Origin: Trueperaceae bacterium
GTDB taxonomy: Bacteria > Deinococcota > Deinococci > Deinococcales > Trueperaceae
Reading direction: 5' to 3'
DNA: 13,066 nt
Assembly (NCBI GenBank): GCA_024636105.1
Contig: JAGXHO010000093.1
Location: 1-13,066 of the forward strand
Positions 1 to 7,116 of the stretch are shown one piece after another (position 1 is the stretch's first letter; each line of letters begins with the position of its first letter). The position numbers were made by a program, and so were the translations under genes. The notes beneath the pieces are model-generated. The model worked only from the letters and a program-made list of their open reading frames with translations, made no database searches and was not told the origin of the DNA.

Positions 1-416
1 CCCCAGTGGGCGGCGCCGCGCAATAGATGGCTCAAGTAGTCGGCGTCGGTCGCGAACGGCGTCAGCGAGCGCTCGACCACCTCGTAGGTCGTCGTCGCCA
101 GTGGCCGCGACGGGTCGCCCTCGGGCCACACGGTTCGCTCCACGCGGGCGTACCATTTGTCGGGTCGCCCGGGCACGTACCCTTCGAAGCCGTCGAGCCG
201 CCGGCCGTCGTCCTCGCTCATGGTGTACACGACGCCCCAGACGCGCCCGCCAGGCCGTGGGACGATGTCGGCGACGCCGCAGCGGCGGCGGGTCGACCAG
301 CGGGTGAAGGCGAGCTCGAAATCCGGGAGGAGCGCCCGGTGCAGGAAGGCGGCCGATGGGCAGCGCTCGGCCATCTGCTCGGGATCGAGGTTGGAGCCGT
401 AGGCGAAGTAGTGCAT
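1..416 (-). CDS. Gamma-glutamylcyclotransferase-like (AIG2/GGCT fold) protein, 3' end outside window
   Basis: Reading the minus strand from ATG at 416 gives 138 codons with no stop before the window edge, so the C-terminus is missing. The protein opens MHYFAYGSNLDPEQM, the family's substrate-binding YGSN signature (Y6-G7-S8-N9) directly after the first strand. It continues through VWGVVYTM (59-66) to RRLDGFEGY (72-80), where E78 matches the family's catalytic glutamate. GGCT-fold enzymes cyclise gamma-glutamyl amines to 5-oxoproline; substrates differ widely between members, so the exact substrate is unknown here. The gene starts 36 nt after der on the same strand and is probably the distal gene of that operon. 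No Shine-Dalgarno sequence is visible before the ATG. Family assignment is firm; the reaction is inferred. Confidence 0.85.
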   Translation of the reverse strand, partial: MHYFAYGSNLDPEQMAERCPSAAFLHRALLPDFELAFTRWSTRRRCGVADIVPRPGGRVWGVVYTMSEDDGRRLDGFEGYVPGRPDKWYARVERTVWPEGDPSRPLATTTYEVVERSLTPFATDADYLSHLLRGAAHW

Positions 417-452
417 GCGCGCGAGGGGTGCGATAGGGGTGCGACCGACCGC

Positions 453-1784
453 TCAGGTCTGCGTCCGCACCCGCTTGCCGCCCTCTTTGCGGCGCGACTT
501 GAAGACCAGCCGGAACGGCACCTCGGCGAAGCCCAGGTCCTCGCGGATCCGGTTGATCAGGTACTGCTCGTAGCTGCGGGTCACGAACTTCTCGCTGTTC
601 ACGCTCATGTGGAACACCGGCGGCGCCACGTCGACCTGACTCGCGTAGTAGATGCGCAGCGGCTTGCCGTGGAAGTTCGGCGGCGCCTGGCGGGTGGTCC
701 AGACCTCGATCCAGCTGTTGAGGTCGCCGGTCGAAACGCGCCGGCGCGCGATCTCGTAGACGCGCACGCTCGTGGCGAGCAGCTCGTGCAGGCCGAACTC
801 GGTGAGCGCCGACGTGTACACCCGCGGCGCGAACGACACGTGCGGCAGGGTCTCGTCGATCAGCTTGCGGCGCGGCTCCAGGTCCTTGTCCTCGACCAGG
901 TCCCACTTGTTCACCGCCATCACCATCGGGGTGCCGCGCTCGAGCGCCTGGTTGGCCAGCCCCATCTCGTGGTCGCCCATCTCGAACGGGTCGACGACGA
1001 GCACGCAGACGTCGGCCCGGCGCAGGGCCTCCTCCGATCGGATGGTCATCCAGCGCTCGATGTCCTCGGTCGGTTTGCGCCGGATGCCGGCGGTGTCGAT
1101 CAGCACGAACGGCCGGCCGCCGAACTCGAAGGCGACGTCGACGCTGTCGCGGGTGGTGCCCGGCACCTCGGCCACGATCACGCGCTCCTCGCCCAGTAGC
1201 GCGTTCAACAGGCTCGACTTACCGACGTTCGGCCGCCCCACGATTGCGATGCGGATCGGGGCCTCCTCGGCGACGTCCTCCTCGGGCCGCTCGGGGAGCG
1301 CCACCTCGATCGCCTCGAGCAGCTCGTACATGCCGCGGTCGTGGTTCGCGCTGGTGAAGTGGATCTCGCCGAAGCCGAAGGCGTACGCCTCGGAGATCGG
1401 CGCCTGCTCCTCGTGGCGCGGGTCGTCGAGCTTGGTGCCGACCAGCCACACCGGCTTTCCGAGCGCGCGCAGCCAGGCGGCGATCTCCTGATCGCCGGCG
1501 AGCACCCCCTCGCGGCCGTCGACGCAGAAGAGCACCAGGTCGACGTCGCGGATCGCGCGCTCGACCTTCGAGCGGATGTCCTTCTCCCAGCGGTCGCCCG
1601 ACCACAACCCGCCGGTGTCCAGCAGCGTGAAGGTGCGCCCGGAGTCGAAGGCGACCGTGCCCTCCTTGACGTCGCGGGTGACGCCCGGGAAGTCGTCCAC
1701 CAGGGCCCCGCGCCGTCGCAGCAAGCGGTTGAACAGGCTCGACTTGCCGACGTTCGGTCGACCGACCAATGCGACCTTAGGCAA
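453..1784 (-). CDS. der: Ribosome-assembly GTPase Der (EngA)
   Basis: 443 aa, normal for Der, a cytoplasmic GTPase with two tandem G domains that acts in 50S subunit maturation. G domain 1 has GRPNVGKSS (8-16), DTGG (56-59) and TKLD (117-120). G domain 2 has GRPNVGKSS (183-191), DTAG (230-233) and NKWD (292-295). A KH-like domain follows from about 345 and ends in a basic tail (KSRRKEGGKRVRTQT). The first G domain has T-K-x-D in place of N-K-x-D, a tolerated variant. I chose the TTG at 1784 because GGAGGGGG lies 6-9 nt upstream and the protein then begins MPKVALVGRPNVG, as expected for Der. The same frame stays open upstream, but that stretch encodes only the shadow of fmt. The start overlaps the fmt stop by 8 nt, suggesting coupled translation. 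Confidence 0.97.
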   Translation of the reverse strand: MPKVALVGRPNVGKSSLFNRLLRRRGALVDDFPGVTRDVKEGTVAFDSGRTFTLLDTGGLWSGDRWEKDIRSKVERAIRDVDLVLFCVDGREGVLAGDQEIAAWLRALGKPVWLVGTKLDDPRHEEQAPISEAYAFGFGEIHFTSANHDRGMYELLEAIEVALPERPEEDVAEEAPIRIAIVGRPNVGKSSLLNALLGEERVIVAEVPGTTRDSVDVAFEFGGRPFVLIDTAGIRRKPTEDIERWMTIRSEEALRRADVCVLVVDPFEMGDHEMGLANQALERGTPMVMAVNKWDLVEDKDLEPRRKLIDETLPHVSFAPRVYTSALTEFGLHELLATSVRVYEIARRRVSTGDLNSWIEVWTTRQAPPNFHGKPLRIYYASQVDVAPPVFHMSVNSEKFVTRSYEQYLINRIREDLGFAEVPFRLVFKSRRKEGGKRVRTQT

Positions 1785-2730
1785 GGCGCACCCCCTCCGT
1801 GACGCGCGCCCCGTTCGCCCAGGCGCGTGCGTGCATGCGCGGCTTGCTCGCGGCTTGCACCTCGGCGAGGCGCACCGCCCGGTCGCCGCAAGCGACCACG
1901 ACGCCCTCGGCGTCCACACCCAGCACCGTACCCGGTTCGCCGTTGCCGTCGGTCTCAACCAGCGCGTGCACCTTCACGACGGCCTCGCCCCACGCGCACC
2001 AGCTCCCCGGCCAGCCGGCCACGCCACGATGCCGATCGGCGACGCCGCGGGCCGGTTCGGCCCACCGGATCCGTCCGTCCTCGCGCGTCAGGCGCGGAGC
2101 CAACGTGGCGGCCGCGTCGTCCTGCGGGGTGCTCGGAAGCCGCCCCAGCGCCAGCAGGGCGAGCGCTTCGAGGAGCGCCTCGGCGCCCAACGCGGCCAAG
2201 GCGGCGAGGAGGGCCGGCGCGTCCTCGTCGGGGGCGACCCTGCGCTCGCGCACGAGGCGCACGGGTCCCGTATCGAGCCCGGCCTCGGTCTGCATGATCG
2301 ACACGCCGGTGGTCGCGTCGCCCGCGATGAGCGCGTGTTGGACCGGCGCGGCGCCGCGCCAGCGCGGCAGCAGGCTGGCGTGGACGTTCAAGAAGCCCTC
2401 GCGCGGCACCGCGAGCAGGGCCTTAGGGAGGATCTGGCCGTAGGCGGCCGTCACGGCGACGTCGAGGTCGAGCCCGGCGAGCGCCTCCTGGAAGCCGGCG
2501 TCGCGTCGGAGCCTCTCGGGTTGGGCGAGCGCCAGTCCCATTGCGTGCGCGCGGCGGGCGACCGGTGGCGCCTCGAGCCGCAGCCCGCGGCCGACGGGGC
2601 GATCGGGTTGGGCGACGACCAGCCGGACGTCGTGGTGGGCGTGGAGCGCCTCGAGCGTCGGTAGGGCGAACTCCGGGGTGCCGAACAGGGCGACGCGCAG
2701 TCGGGGAGCGCTCACGACCGGACCGCTCAC
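1777..2730 (-). CDS. fmt: Methionyl-tRNA formyltransferase
   Basis: 317 aa, the usual Fmt length. The enzyme transfers a formyl group from 10-formyl-tetrahydrofolate to initiator Met-tRNA. The N-terminal Rossmann domain starts with RVALFGTPEFALPTLEAL (12-29). The catalytic residues are visible as N115 and H117 in NVHASLLPRWRG and D153 in GLDTGP, each 9 residues later than E. coli N106, H108 and D144. The C-terminal OB-type domain follows APRLTREDGRIRWAEPA. The GTG start at 2730 forms a GTGA overlap with the def stop; a second in-frame GTG at 2715 would remove five residues and cannot be excluded. Neither has a strong ribosome-binding site, so coupling to def is likely. def and fmt work on opposite ends of the N-formylmethionine cycle and are commonly adjacent. 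Confidence 0.96.
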   Translation of the reverse strand: MSGPVVSAPRLRVALFGTPEFALPTLEALHAHHDVRLVVAQPDRPVGRGLRLEAPPVARRAHAMGLALAQPERLRRDAGFQEALAGLDLDVAVTAAYGQILPKALLAVPREGFLNVHASLLPRWRGAAPVQHALIAGDATTGVSIMQTEAGLDTGPVRLVRERRVAPDEDAPALLAALAALGAEALLEALALLALGRLPSTPQDDAAATLAPRLTREDGRIRWAEPARGVADRHRGVAGWPGSWCAWGEAVVKVHALVETDGNGEPGTVLGVDAEGVVVACGDRAVRLAEVQAASKPRMHARAWANGARVTEGVRLA

Positions 2731-3335
2731 GGCCACGGCGCCACGGGCGCGCCAGCGTCGCGGAGCGCCCGGAGGTGCGCCTTGGCTTCGCGCTGCATCT
2801 CGGCCAGTTCGGCTCGGTGCTCCTCCATCAGGCGGCGGCGCTCCGGCTCGCTCAAGCGGTCGAGGAACAAGACCCCGTCGAGGTGGTCGAGCTCGTGCTG
2901 CACCGCCTTCGCATGGTTCCCCTCGGCGAGGACCTCGTGCTTGCCGCCGTGCACGTCCTGGAAGCGGACCACGAGGCGCGCCGCGCGCTTGACGTCGGTG
3001 TAGATGCCCGGGATCGAGAGGCACCCCTCCACATCGACGCGCACGCCGTCGTGCTCGACGATCTCCGGGTTGACGTACACCACGCAGTGGGCGCGTTCGC
3101 TGGCCGGCTCGTGCTCCTCGTCGGGGTCGAGCAACCCCGCGTACGTGCCCGCGAGCACGAAGGCGCGTGCGCCCACCCCGACCTGTGGGGCAGCGAGGCC
3201 CGCCCCCTGGGCTTCCAGCATGGCGTCGATCATCCCGTCTCCGAGGCGCGCGAGCTCGCTCCCGAACGCGGCGACGGGGCGGGCGCGGCGGCGCAGGGCG
3301 GGATCGCCGAAGAGTCGGATGGGAAAGGTGGTCAC
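2727..3335 (-). CDS. def: Peptide deformylase
   Basis: 202 aa. This metalloenzyme removes the formyl group from the N-terminal methionine of new proteins. All three signatures are intact: GAGLAAPQVG (44-53, Q51), EGCLSIP (103-109, metal ligand C105) and QHELDHL (146-152, ligands H147 and H151, catalytic E148). An acidic insertion, LLDPDEEHEPASE (68-80), lies between motifs 1 and 2. The helical C-terminus (from about 160) is charged. The GTG start at 3335 gives VTTFPIRLFGDPALRR, the normal start of the family (I-x-x-x-G-D-P-x-L-R), and has GGAG 8 nt upstream. It lies 38 nt downstream of the YbbR-protein gene and overlaps fmt by 4 nt. Confidence 0.96.
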   Translation of the reverse strand: MTTFPIRLFGDPALRRRARPVAAFGSELARLGDGMIDAMLEAQGAGLAAPQVGVGARAFVLAGTYAGLLDPDEEHEPASERAHCVVYVNPEIVEHDGVRVDVEGCLSIPGIYTDVKRAARLVVRFQDVHGGKHEVLAEGNHAKAVQHELDHLDGVLFLDRLSEPERRRLMEEHRAELAEMQREAKAHLRALRDAGAPVAPWP

Positions 3336-3373
3336 GGGCGTGGCTCCAGCGGGGTGCGGCGACGCACGGGGCG

Positions 3374-4306
3374 TCACTCGGCTAAGGGAATCGGGGCGTA
3401 CGCGACGCTGGCAGTCGGTGCCTCGAGGGCGAACACGCCCGCGGGCAGGGCCAGCGTCAACGGACGAGTATAGCGGCCCCCCGCGGGGATCTCCGTCGGG
3501 AGCTGGACGACCGCCTCGACGACGGCGAGCGCGTCGAGCGTCGTGGCGGGGCCGGTGACCAGCACGTTGGGCGGGGCGTCCTGCAGACCGCTCCACCCGG
3601 CCGCGGTCGGCGCGACCACCGCGAGCGGCACCCGCCGCTCGACGCGCACGGGTTCGACGGCGATCGTCACCGCCACCCGGTCCGGGGCGACCGTCACGTC
3701 CAGGACGGGGCGTCCGGTGGCATCGACCGCGTACGGCGCCACGGTGGTGGCGAGCGCCGTCCGCGCGTCCTCCGCCGCGACGGGCACCACGACGGCGACG
3801 ACGCGCTCCACGATCGCCGCGCGCCCGCGCACTTGCGCCGTATTGGGGCTGGCGGTCGCGGCGAGGCGTTCGTCCGGCCCCAGCGCCCCGGCGACGGTGA
3901 CGCGAACCGGGACCTCGGCGACCGCCACCGACTCGAGCGCTCCGATGACCTCGCTCGGTGCCACCCGTTCGAGCACGATGCCCTGCGGTGGCGCGATCGA
4001 CACCTCGACCTGGAACTCCCCCACGACGTCGGTCAGGTCGAGGACCGCGTCGAAGCTCTCGGGGCGCAGGCGGTCGATGCGGCTGCTCGCCCCCGAGACG
4101 GTCACCTCGACCCGTTCGGGGAGCCCCACCGCCAGGCGGTCGGCGTCGAGGCCCTCGACCACGAGCGGGACCAGCAGCGAGCGCTGCGCGGTGGTCGTCG
4201 CGTCGGTGGCGACGATCAACCAGACGAAGAGCGCCGCCGCGAGCGCGCCCAGCTTGCGCGGCCAGTGGTCGACCAGACGGCGCGCCCAGGAAAGGAGCCG
4301 GTTCAC
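3374..4306 (-). CDS. cdaR: YbbR-domain membrane protein, CdaR-like regulator of the c-di-AMP synthase
   Basis: 310 aa. One membrane segment near the N-terminus (about 18-36, KLGALAAALFVWLIVATDA) follows a basic cytoplasmic start and anchors a large outer part made of YbbR-type beta repeats. These show as recurring strands such as RVEVTVSGASSRIDRL, VPVRVTVAGAL and PPNVLVTGPATTLDAL. In Firmicutes CdaR binds and modulates CdaA across the membrane; the same role is inferred here from the gene pair. The GTG start at 4306 overlaps the cdaA stop as GTGA, and GGAGGT lies 9 nt upstream (4321-4316). The frame remains open further upstream but only inside cdaA. Sequence conservation in this family is low, so the repeat count (probably three or four) is not certain. 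Confidence 0.88.
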   Translation of the reverse strand: MNRLLSWARRLVDHWPRKLGALAAALFVWLIVATDATTTAQRSLLVPLVVEGLDADRLAVGLPERVEVTVSGASSRIDRLRPESFDAVLDLTDVVGEFQVEVSIAPPQGIVLERVAPSEVIGALESVAVAEVPVRVTVAGALGPDERLAATASPNTAQVRGRAAIVERVVAVVVPVAAEDARTALATTVAPYAVDATGRPVLDVTVAPDRVAVTIAVEPVRVERRVPLAVVAPTAAGWSGLQDAPPNVLVTGPATTLDALAVVEAVVQLPTEIPAGGRYTRPLTLALPAGVFALEAPTASVAYAPIPLAE

Positions 4307-5049
4307 GCGCCGTACACCTCCCGAAGGGCCGCTTGCACCGCGGCGGGCGCGATGTCGACCCGCAGCGCTCCGTCGCGCGCCACCGACACGGTGCCGCGCT
4401 CCTCGCTCACGACCAGCACCAGGGCGTCGCTGACCTCGGACAGGCCGAGCGCCGCCCGGTGGCGGGTGCCGAGCTTGGCCGACCACCCGTCGGCCGGTTC
4501 GCGGTCGCTGAGTGGGAAGATCGCGCCGGCGTGGGTGATGGCGTCCTCCTTGACGATGACGGCGCCGTCGTGGAGCGGACCGCGGCTCGCGAACAGGGTC
4601 TGGATGAGGGCAGCGGTGACCGGCGCGCCGACCACCGCCCCCGGTCGGCCGTACTCACGGAGCGGCGTGCTGCGTTCGATCGCGATCAGCGCACCCACGT
4701 TCTGCGACGCCAGCTCGCGCACCGCGGTCATCAGTTCCTGGACCGGGTCGGATCCGACGTCGGGGCGGCGCCGGCCGCGGCCGAAGCGCTCCAGGGCCGC
4801 CCGGAGCTCGGGCTGGAACACGACGACCACGGCCAGGAACGCGACGGGCGCCAGGCGGTCGAACGCGGCGCCGGTGGCGTCGAGGCCCAGCTGCGTCGCC
4901 AGGAACCACAGCCCGGTCAGCGCGGCGAGGCCACGGAACACGTTCCAGGCGCGCGACCCGATCAGCAGGGCGTAGGCCTGGTAGATCAGCGTGGCGAGCA
5001 CGAGCACGTCGATGACGTCCAGCAGGCCGAAGCCCTCGAACAGGTCCAA
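4303..5049 (-). CDS. cdaA: Diadenylate cyclase CdaA (DisA_N / DAC domain, membrane-bound)
   Basis: 248 aa. It makes the second messenger c-di-AMP from two ATP. Three membrane segments (about 10-31, 38-57, 64-80) precede the DAC domain. That domain carries both catalytic signatures: LHDGAVIV with D161-G162-A163, and GTRHRAALG with R196-H197-R198. This topology and length match CdaA/DacA rather than DisA, which has helix-hairpin-helix DNA-binding regions. The start is TTG at 5049, backed by GGAGG at 5061-5057 with a 7-nt spacer; no ATG or GTG alternative fits. It is the first gene of the minus-strand operon and overlaps the ybbR-type gene by 4 nt. Unlike the cdaA-cdaR-glmM arrangement of Firmicutes, no glmM follows; def, fmt and der do. 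Confidence 0.96.
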   Translation of the reverse strand: MDLFEGFGLLDVIDVLVLATLIYQAYALLIGSRAWNVFRGLAALTGLWFLATQLGLDATGAAFDRLAPVAFLAVVVVFQPELRAALERFGRGRRRPDVGSDPVQELMTAVRELASQNVGALIAIERSTPLREYGRPGAVVGAPVTAALIQTLFASRGPLHDGAVIVKEDAITHAGAIFPLSDREPADGWSAKLGTRHRAALGLSEVSDALVLVVSEERGTVSVARDGALRVDIAPAAVQAALREVYGA

Positions 5050-5246
5050 CGGGGCGCCTCCAGGGCGGATGGGGGTACGGATCGCGTGCCGTGCGTCGGG
5101 AACGTCGTTCCGGTGGCGTCATGGTACCACGGGGTTCACGGGGTACACTCGCGCTGCATGCACACGACGTCGCCGCCCGGCCTGGGCGCTCGTCGCGGGC
5201 CGGCCGCCTCGGGCGGGCGGTGCGTGTGGAACAGGGAGGATCCGCT
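5050..5246. promoter_or_regulatory. Divergent intergenic region between cdaA and prfB
   Basis: 197 nt that must hold the promoters of the cdaA operon and of prfB. Visible elements are the cdaA ribosome-binding site (5057-5061), the prfB ribosome-binding site AGGGAGGA (5233-5240), a TACACT -10-like box on the plus strand (5144-5149), and TACCAT read on the minus strand at 5128-5123. There is also an inverted repeat GGAAC-GTC-GTTCC at 5099-5111 and a direct repeat CACGGGG twice around 5128-5143. No convincing -35 box was found on either strand. Confidence 0.55.
5144..5149 (+). promoter_or_regulatory. -10-like box TACACT upstream of prfB
   Basis: TACACT lies 8 nt before an ATG at 5158 and 97 nt before the prfB GTG. 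With usual -10 to +1 spacing, transcription would start at about 5156-5158. No good -35 hexamer is present at 16-18 nt. The identical string TACACTCGCGC occurs before the gene at 10865. Confidence 0.45.
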
Positions 5247-6348
5247 GTGGAACCGCTGCGCCAGCGACTCGATGCCCTCCGGGGGTATCTTTGACCTCGT
5301 CGGGAAGCAAGCGCGTCTTGCTGAGCTCGAACCCGAACTGAACGACCCCGCGCTCTGGAACGACACGGATCGCGCGCGCGCCATCAACACCGAGGCCACG
5401 CGGTTGCGCAAGGTCGTCGACACCTACCAACGCATCGCCGACGACGTCACCGGTCTCGAGGAGCTCCGCGAGATGGCGGGGCCCGAGGACGAGGGCGACC
5501 TGGACGTCGAGGAGTCGCGCGTCTCTGGCGAGCTCGAGACGCTCTACCGTGAGACGCTGTTCCAGGGCGACCACGTCGACCGTGCGGCGATCGTCACGAT
5601 CAAACCGGGCGCCGGCGGGACCGAGTCCTCCGATTGGGCCGGCATGCTCTGGCGCATGTACCGCCGCTTCGCCGAGCGGGGCGGCTACAAGGTCGAGTTG
5701 CTCGACGCGGTCGGCAACGACGCCGCGCCCAACGGCATCGACTACGCGCAGATGATCATCCGGGGCGAGCGCGCGTTCGGCATGCTGCAGCCGGAGGGGG
5801 GCGTGCACCGGCTCGTGCGCATCAGCCCCTTCGACAGCCAGAACCGTCGCCACACCAGCTTCGCCGCGATCGAAGTCATGCCGGAGATCGACGACGCGAT
5901 CGAGGTGGCGATCGATCCCAAGGACGTGCGCGTCGACGTCTACCGCTCCTCCGGGCCCGGCGGCCAGTCGGTCAACACCACCGACTCGGCGGTGCGCGTC
6001 GTCTACCTCGGCGGGACGCCGGACGAGATCGTCGTCACGTGCCAGGACGGCAAGTCGCAGATCAAGAACCGCGAGAAGGCGATGACCGTCCTGCGCTCGC
6101 GGCTGTGGGAGCGCGAGGAACGCCGGCGGCTCGAGGAGCAGATGAAGGCGCGCGGCGCCCAGAAGGCGATCGAATGGGGCTCGCAGATCCGCTCGTACGT
6201 GCTCGATAAGCAGTACGTCAAGGACCACCGCACCGGCGAGATGCGCCACGACCCCGACCACGTGCTGGACGGCGACATCGAGGACCTCATCTGGGCCGGC
6301 CTCGAGTGGCAGGCCAAGGGGGCGATCGCTGCGCCCGATTCGGACTGA
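5247..6348 (+). CDS. prfB: Peptide chain release factor 2, expressed through a programmed +1 frameshift
   Basis: join(5247..5291, 5293..6348), 366 aa, the normal RF2 length. RF2 ends translation at UGA and UAA. The first 15 codons from GTG at 5247 read MEPLRQRLDALRGYL and meet an in-frame TGA at 5292. A +1 shift on CTT continues into DLVGKQARLAELEPEL. The body contains the codon-recognition tripeptide S193-P194-F195 (ISPFDSQNRRHTS), diagnostic of RF2 as opposed to RF1, and the catalytic GGQ (238-240, SSGPGGQSVNTTDSAVR). The GTG has AGGGAGGA 6 nt upstream. A longer frame of the body stays open far upstream (to 3958), but that is antisense to the cdaA operon. Automatic callers may start the body at in-frame ATG 5158 or 5272 and so miss the true N-terminus. 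The phosphoesterase gene follows 12 nt later. Confidence 0.97.
5281..5295 (+). promoter_or_regulatory. prfB programmed +1 frameshift site
   Basis: GGGGGTATCTTTGAC: an internal Shine-Dalgarno-like G run, three bases, the CTT slip codon, a T completing the UGA stop, and C after it. These 15 bases are the same as the E. coli prfB recoding site as I know it. When RF2 is scarce, slow termination at the UGA (5292-5294) favours the shift from CTT to TTT, so RF2 controls its own level. The frames on both sides fit RF2 exactly. Confidence 0.97.
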
Positions 6349-6360
6349 GGGGGCGGCGGG

Positions 6361-7050
6361 ATGCGCGTCCTGGCTCTGTCGGACGAGGTCTCGCCGGTCG
6401 TCTACTCCGAGAACTTCCCCCGCAACCTCCCTCCGTTCGACGTGGTGGTGTGCGCCGGCGACCTGCCGGGCTACTACCTGGAGTTCCTCGCGACCAAGCT
6501 GCGCACGCGACCCGTCTACGTCCTCGGGAACCACGCGAACGCCTACCTGCGGAGCGCGGACGATCCGACCGTCGCTCGCCTCCCCGGTGGCTGCACGAAC
6601 GTCCATGGCGACGTCGTCGACGTCGAGGGCCTGCTGGTCGCCGGCTTCGAGGGGAGCGCGCGCTACCGCCCCGGTCCGCACCAGTACTCGGAGGGAGCGT
6701 ACGCGCGGATGGCCGCCACGCTCGCGCCCAAGTTGGCGTGGAACCGGTTGCGCCAAGGCCGCGCGGTCGACGTACTGCTGACCCATGCGCCGCCCATCGG
6801 CCCGCACGAGGGCGACGACTTCCCGCATCGCGGCGTGCCCGCCTTCAACCGCTTCCACCGCCGCTGGCGGCCGGCCGTGCACGTCCATGGCCACGTGCAC
6901 CTCAACGGCGCCAACGCTCCCCGCGAGTACGCGACGGCGGAGGGGGTGCGGGTGATCAACGCCTACGACTTCACGCTGTTCGAGATCGACCTCGACGCGA
7001 GGCGCGGAGGCGCGCGCCGCGAGCGCCCACGTCGCGGGCATCGAGGCTGA
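6361..7050 (+). CDS. Calcineurin-like metallophosphoesterase
   Basis: 229 aa. Motifs in order: SDEVSP (7-12), AGDLPGYY (32-39, D34), LGNHAN (55-60, N57 and H58), LTHAPP (H142) and HVHGHVH (174-180, metal ligands H176 and H178). This is the two-metal phosphoesterase fold that hydrolyses phosphomono- or diesters. Motif I is normally D-x-H; here D8 is followed by E-V, so the usual first histidine is absent. That may mark a subfamily rather than loss of function, because all other motifs are complete. The C-terminus is arginine-rich (RRGGARRERPRRGHRG). ATG at 6361 is preceded by GAGGGGG overlapping the prfB stop, so it may be co-transcribed with prfB. Substrate unknown. Confidence 0.88.
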   Translation: MRVLALSDEVSPVVYSENFPRNLPPFDVVVCAGDLPGYYLEFLATKLRTRPVYVLGNHANAYLRSADDPTVARLPGGCTNVHGDVVDVEGLLVAGFEGSARYRPGPHQYSEGAYARMAATLAPKLAWNRLRQGRAVDVLLTHAPPIGPHEGDDFPHRGVPAFNRFHRRWRPAVHVHGHVHLNGANAPREYATAEGVRVINAYDFTLFEIDLDARRGGARRERPRRGHRG

Positions 7051-7105
7051 CGTCCGACCCGGCAGGTCGGCACGGCCGGCAACGGCCGGCCGCCCGGGCG
7101 CGGAG

Positions 7106-7111
7106 TACCGT
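7106..7111 (+). promoter_or_regulatory. Leaderless-type -10 box TACCGT for the ygfZ-like gene
   Basis: TACCGT fits TAnnnT and stands 5 nt before the ATG at 7117, too close to allow a leader with a ribosome-binding site, and no Shine-Dalgarno sequence is present. No clear -35 box was found. The 66-nt gap before the gene also holds GGCCGG-CAACGG-CCGGCC (7075-7092), a possible hairpin ending the upstream unit. Confidence 0.45.
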
Positions 7112-7116
7112 GGGGC

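Noticed and set aside
27..1199. A 390-codon plus-strand frame at the left edge
   Set aside because: It is antisense to der and the cyclotransferase-like gene, whose motifs are unmistakable.
3958..5292. Upstream extension of the RF2 body frame
   Set aside because: The stretch is arginine- and proline-rich, antisense to cdaA and its neighbour, and unlike RF2. Only the short possible start at 5158 was kept, as a finding.
7075..7092. GGCCGG-CAACGG-CCGGCC as a firm terminator
   Set aside because: The arms are a self-complementary 6-mer common in GC-rich DNA and there is no T tract; it is mentioned only in passing.
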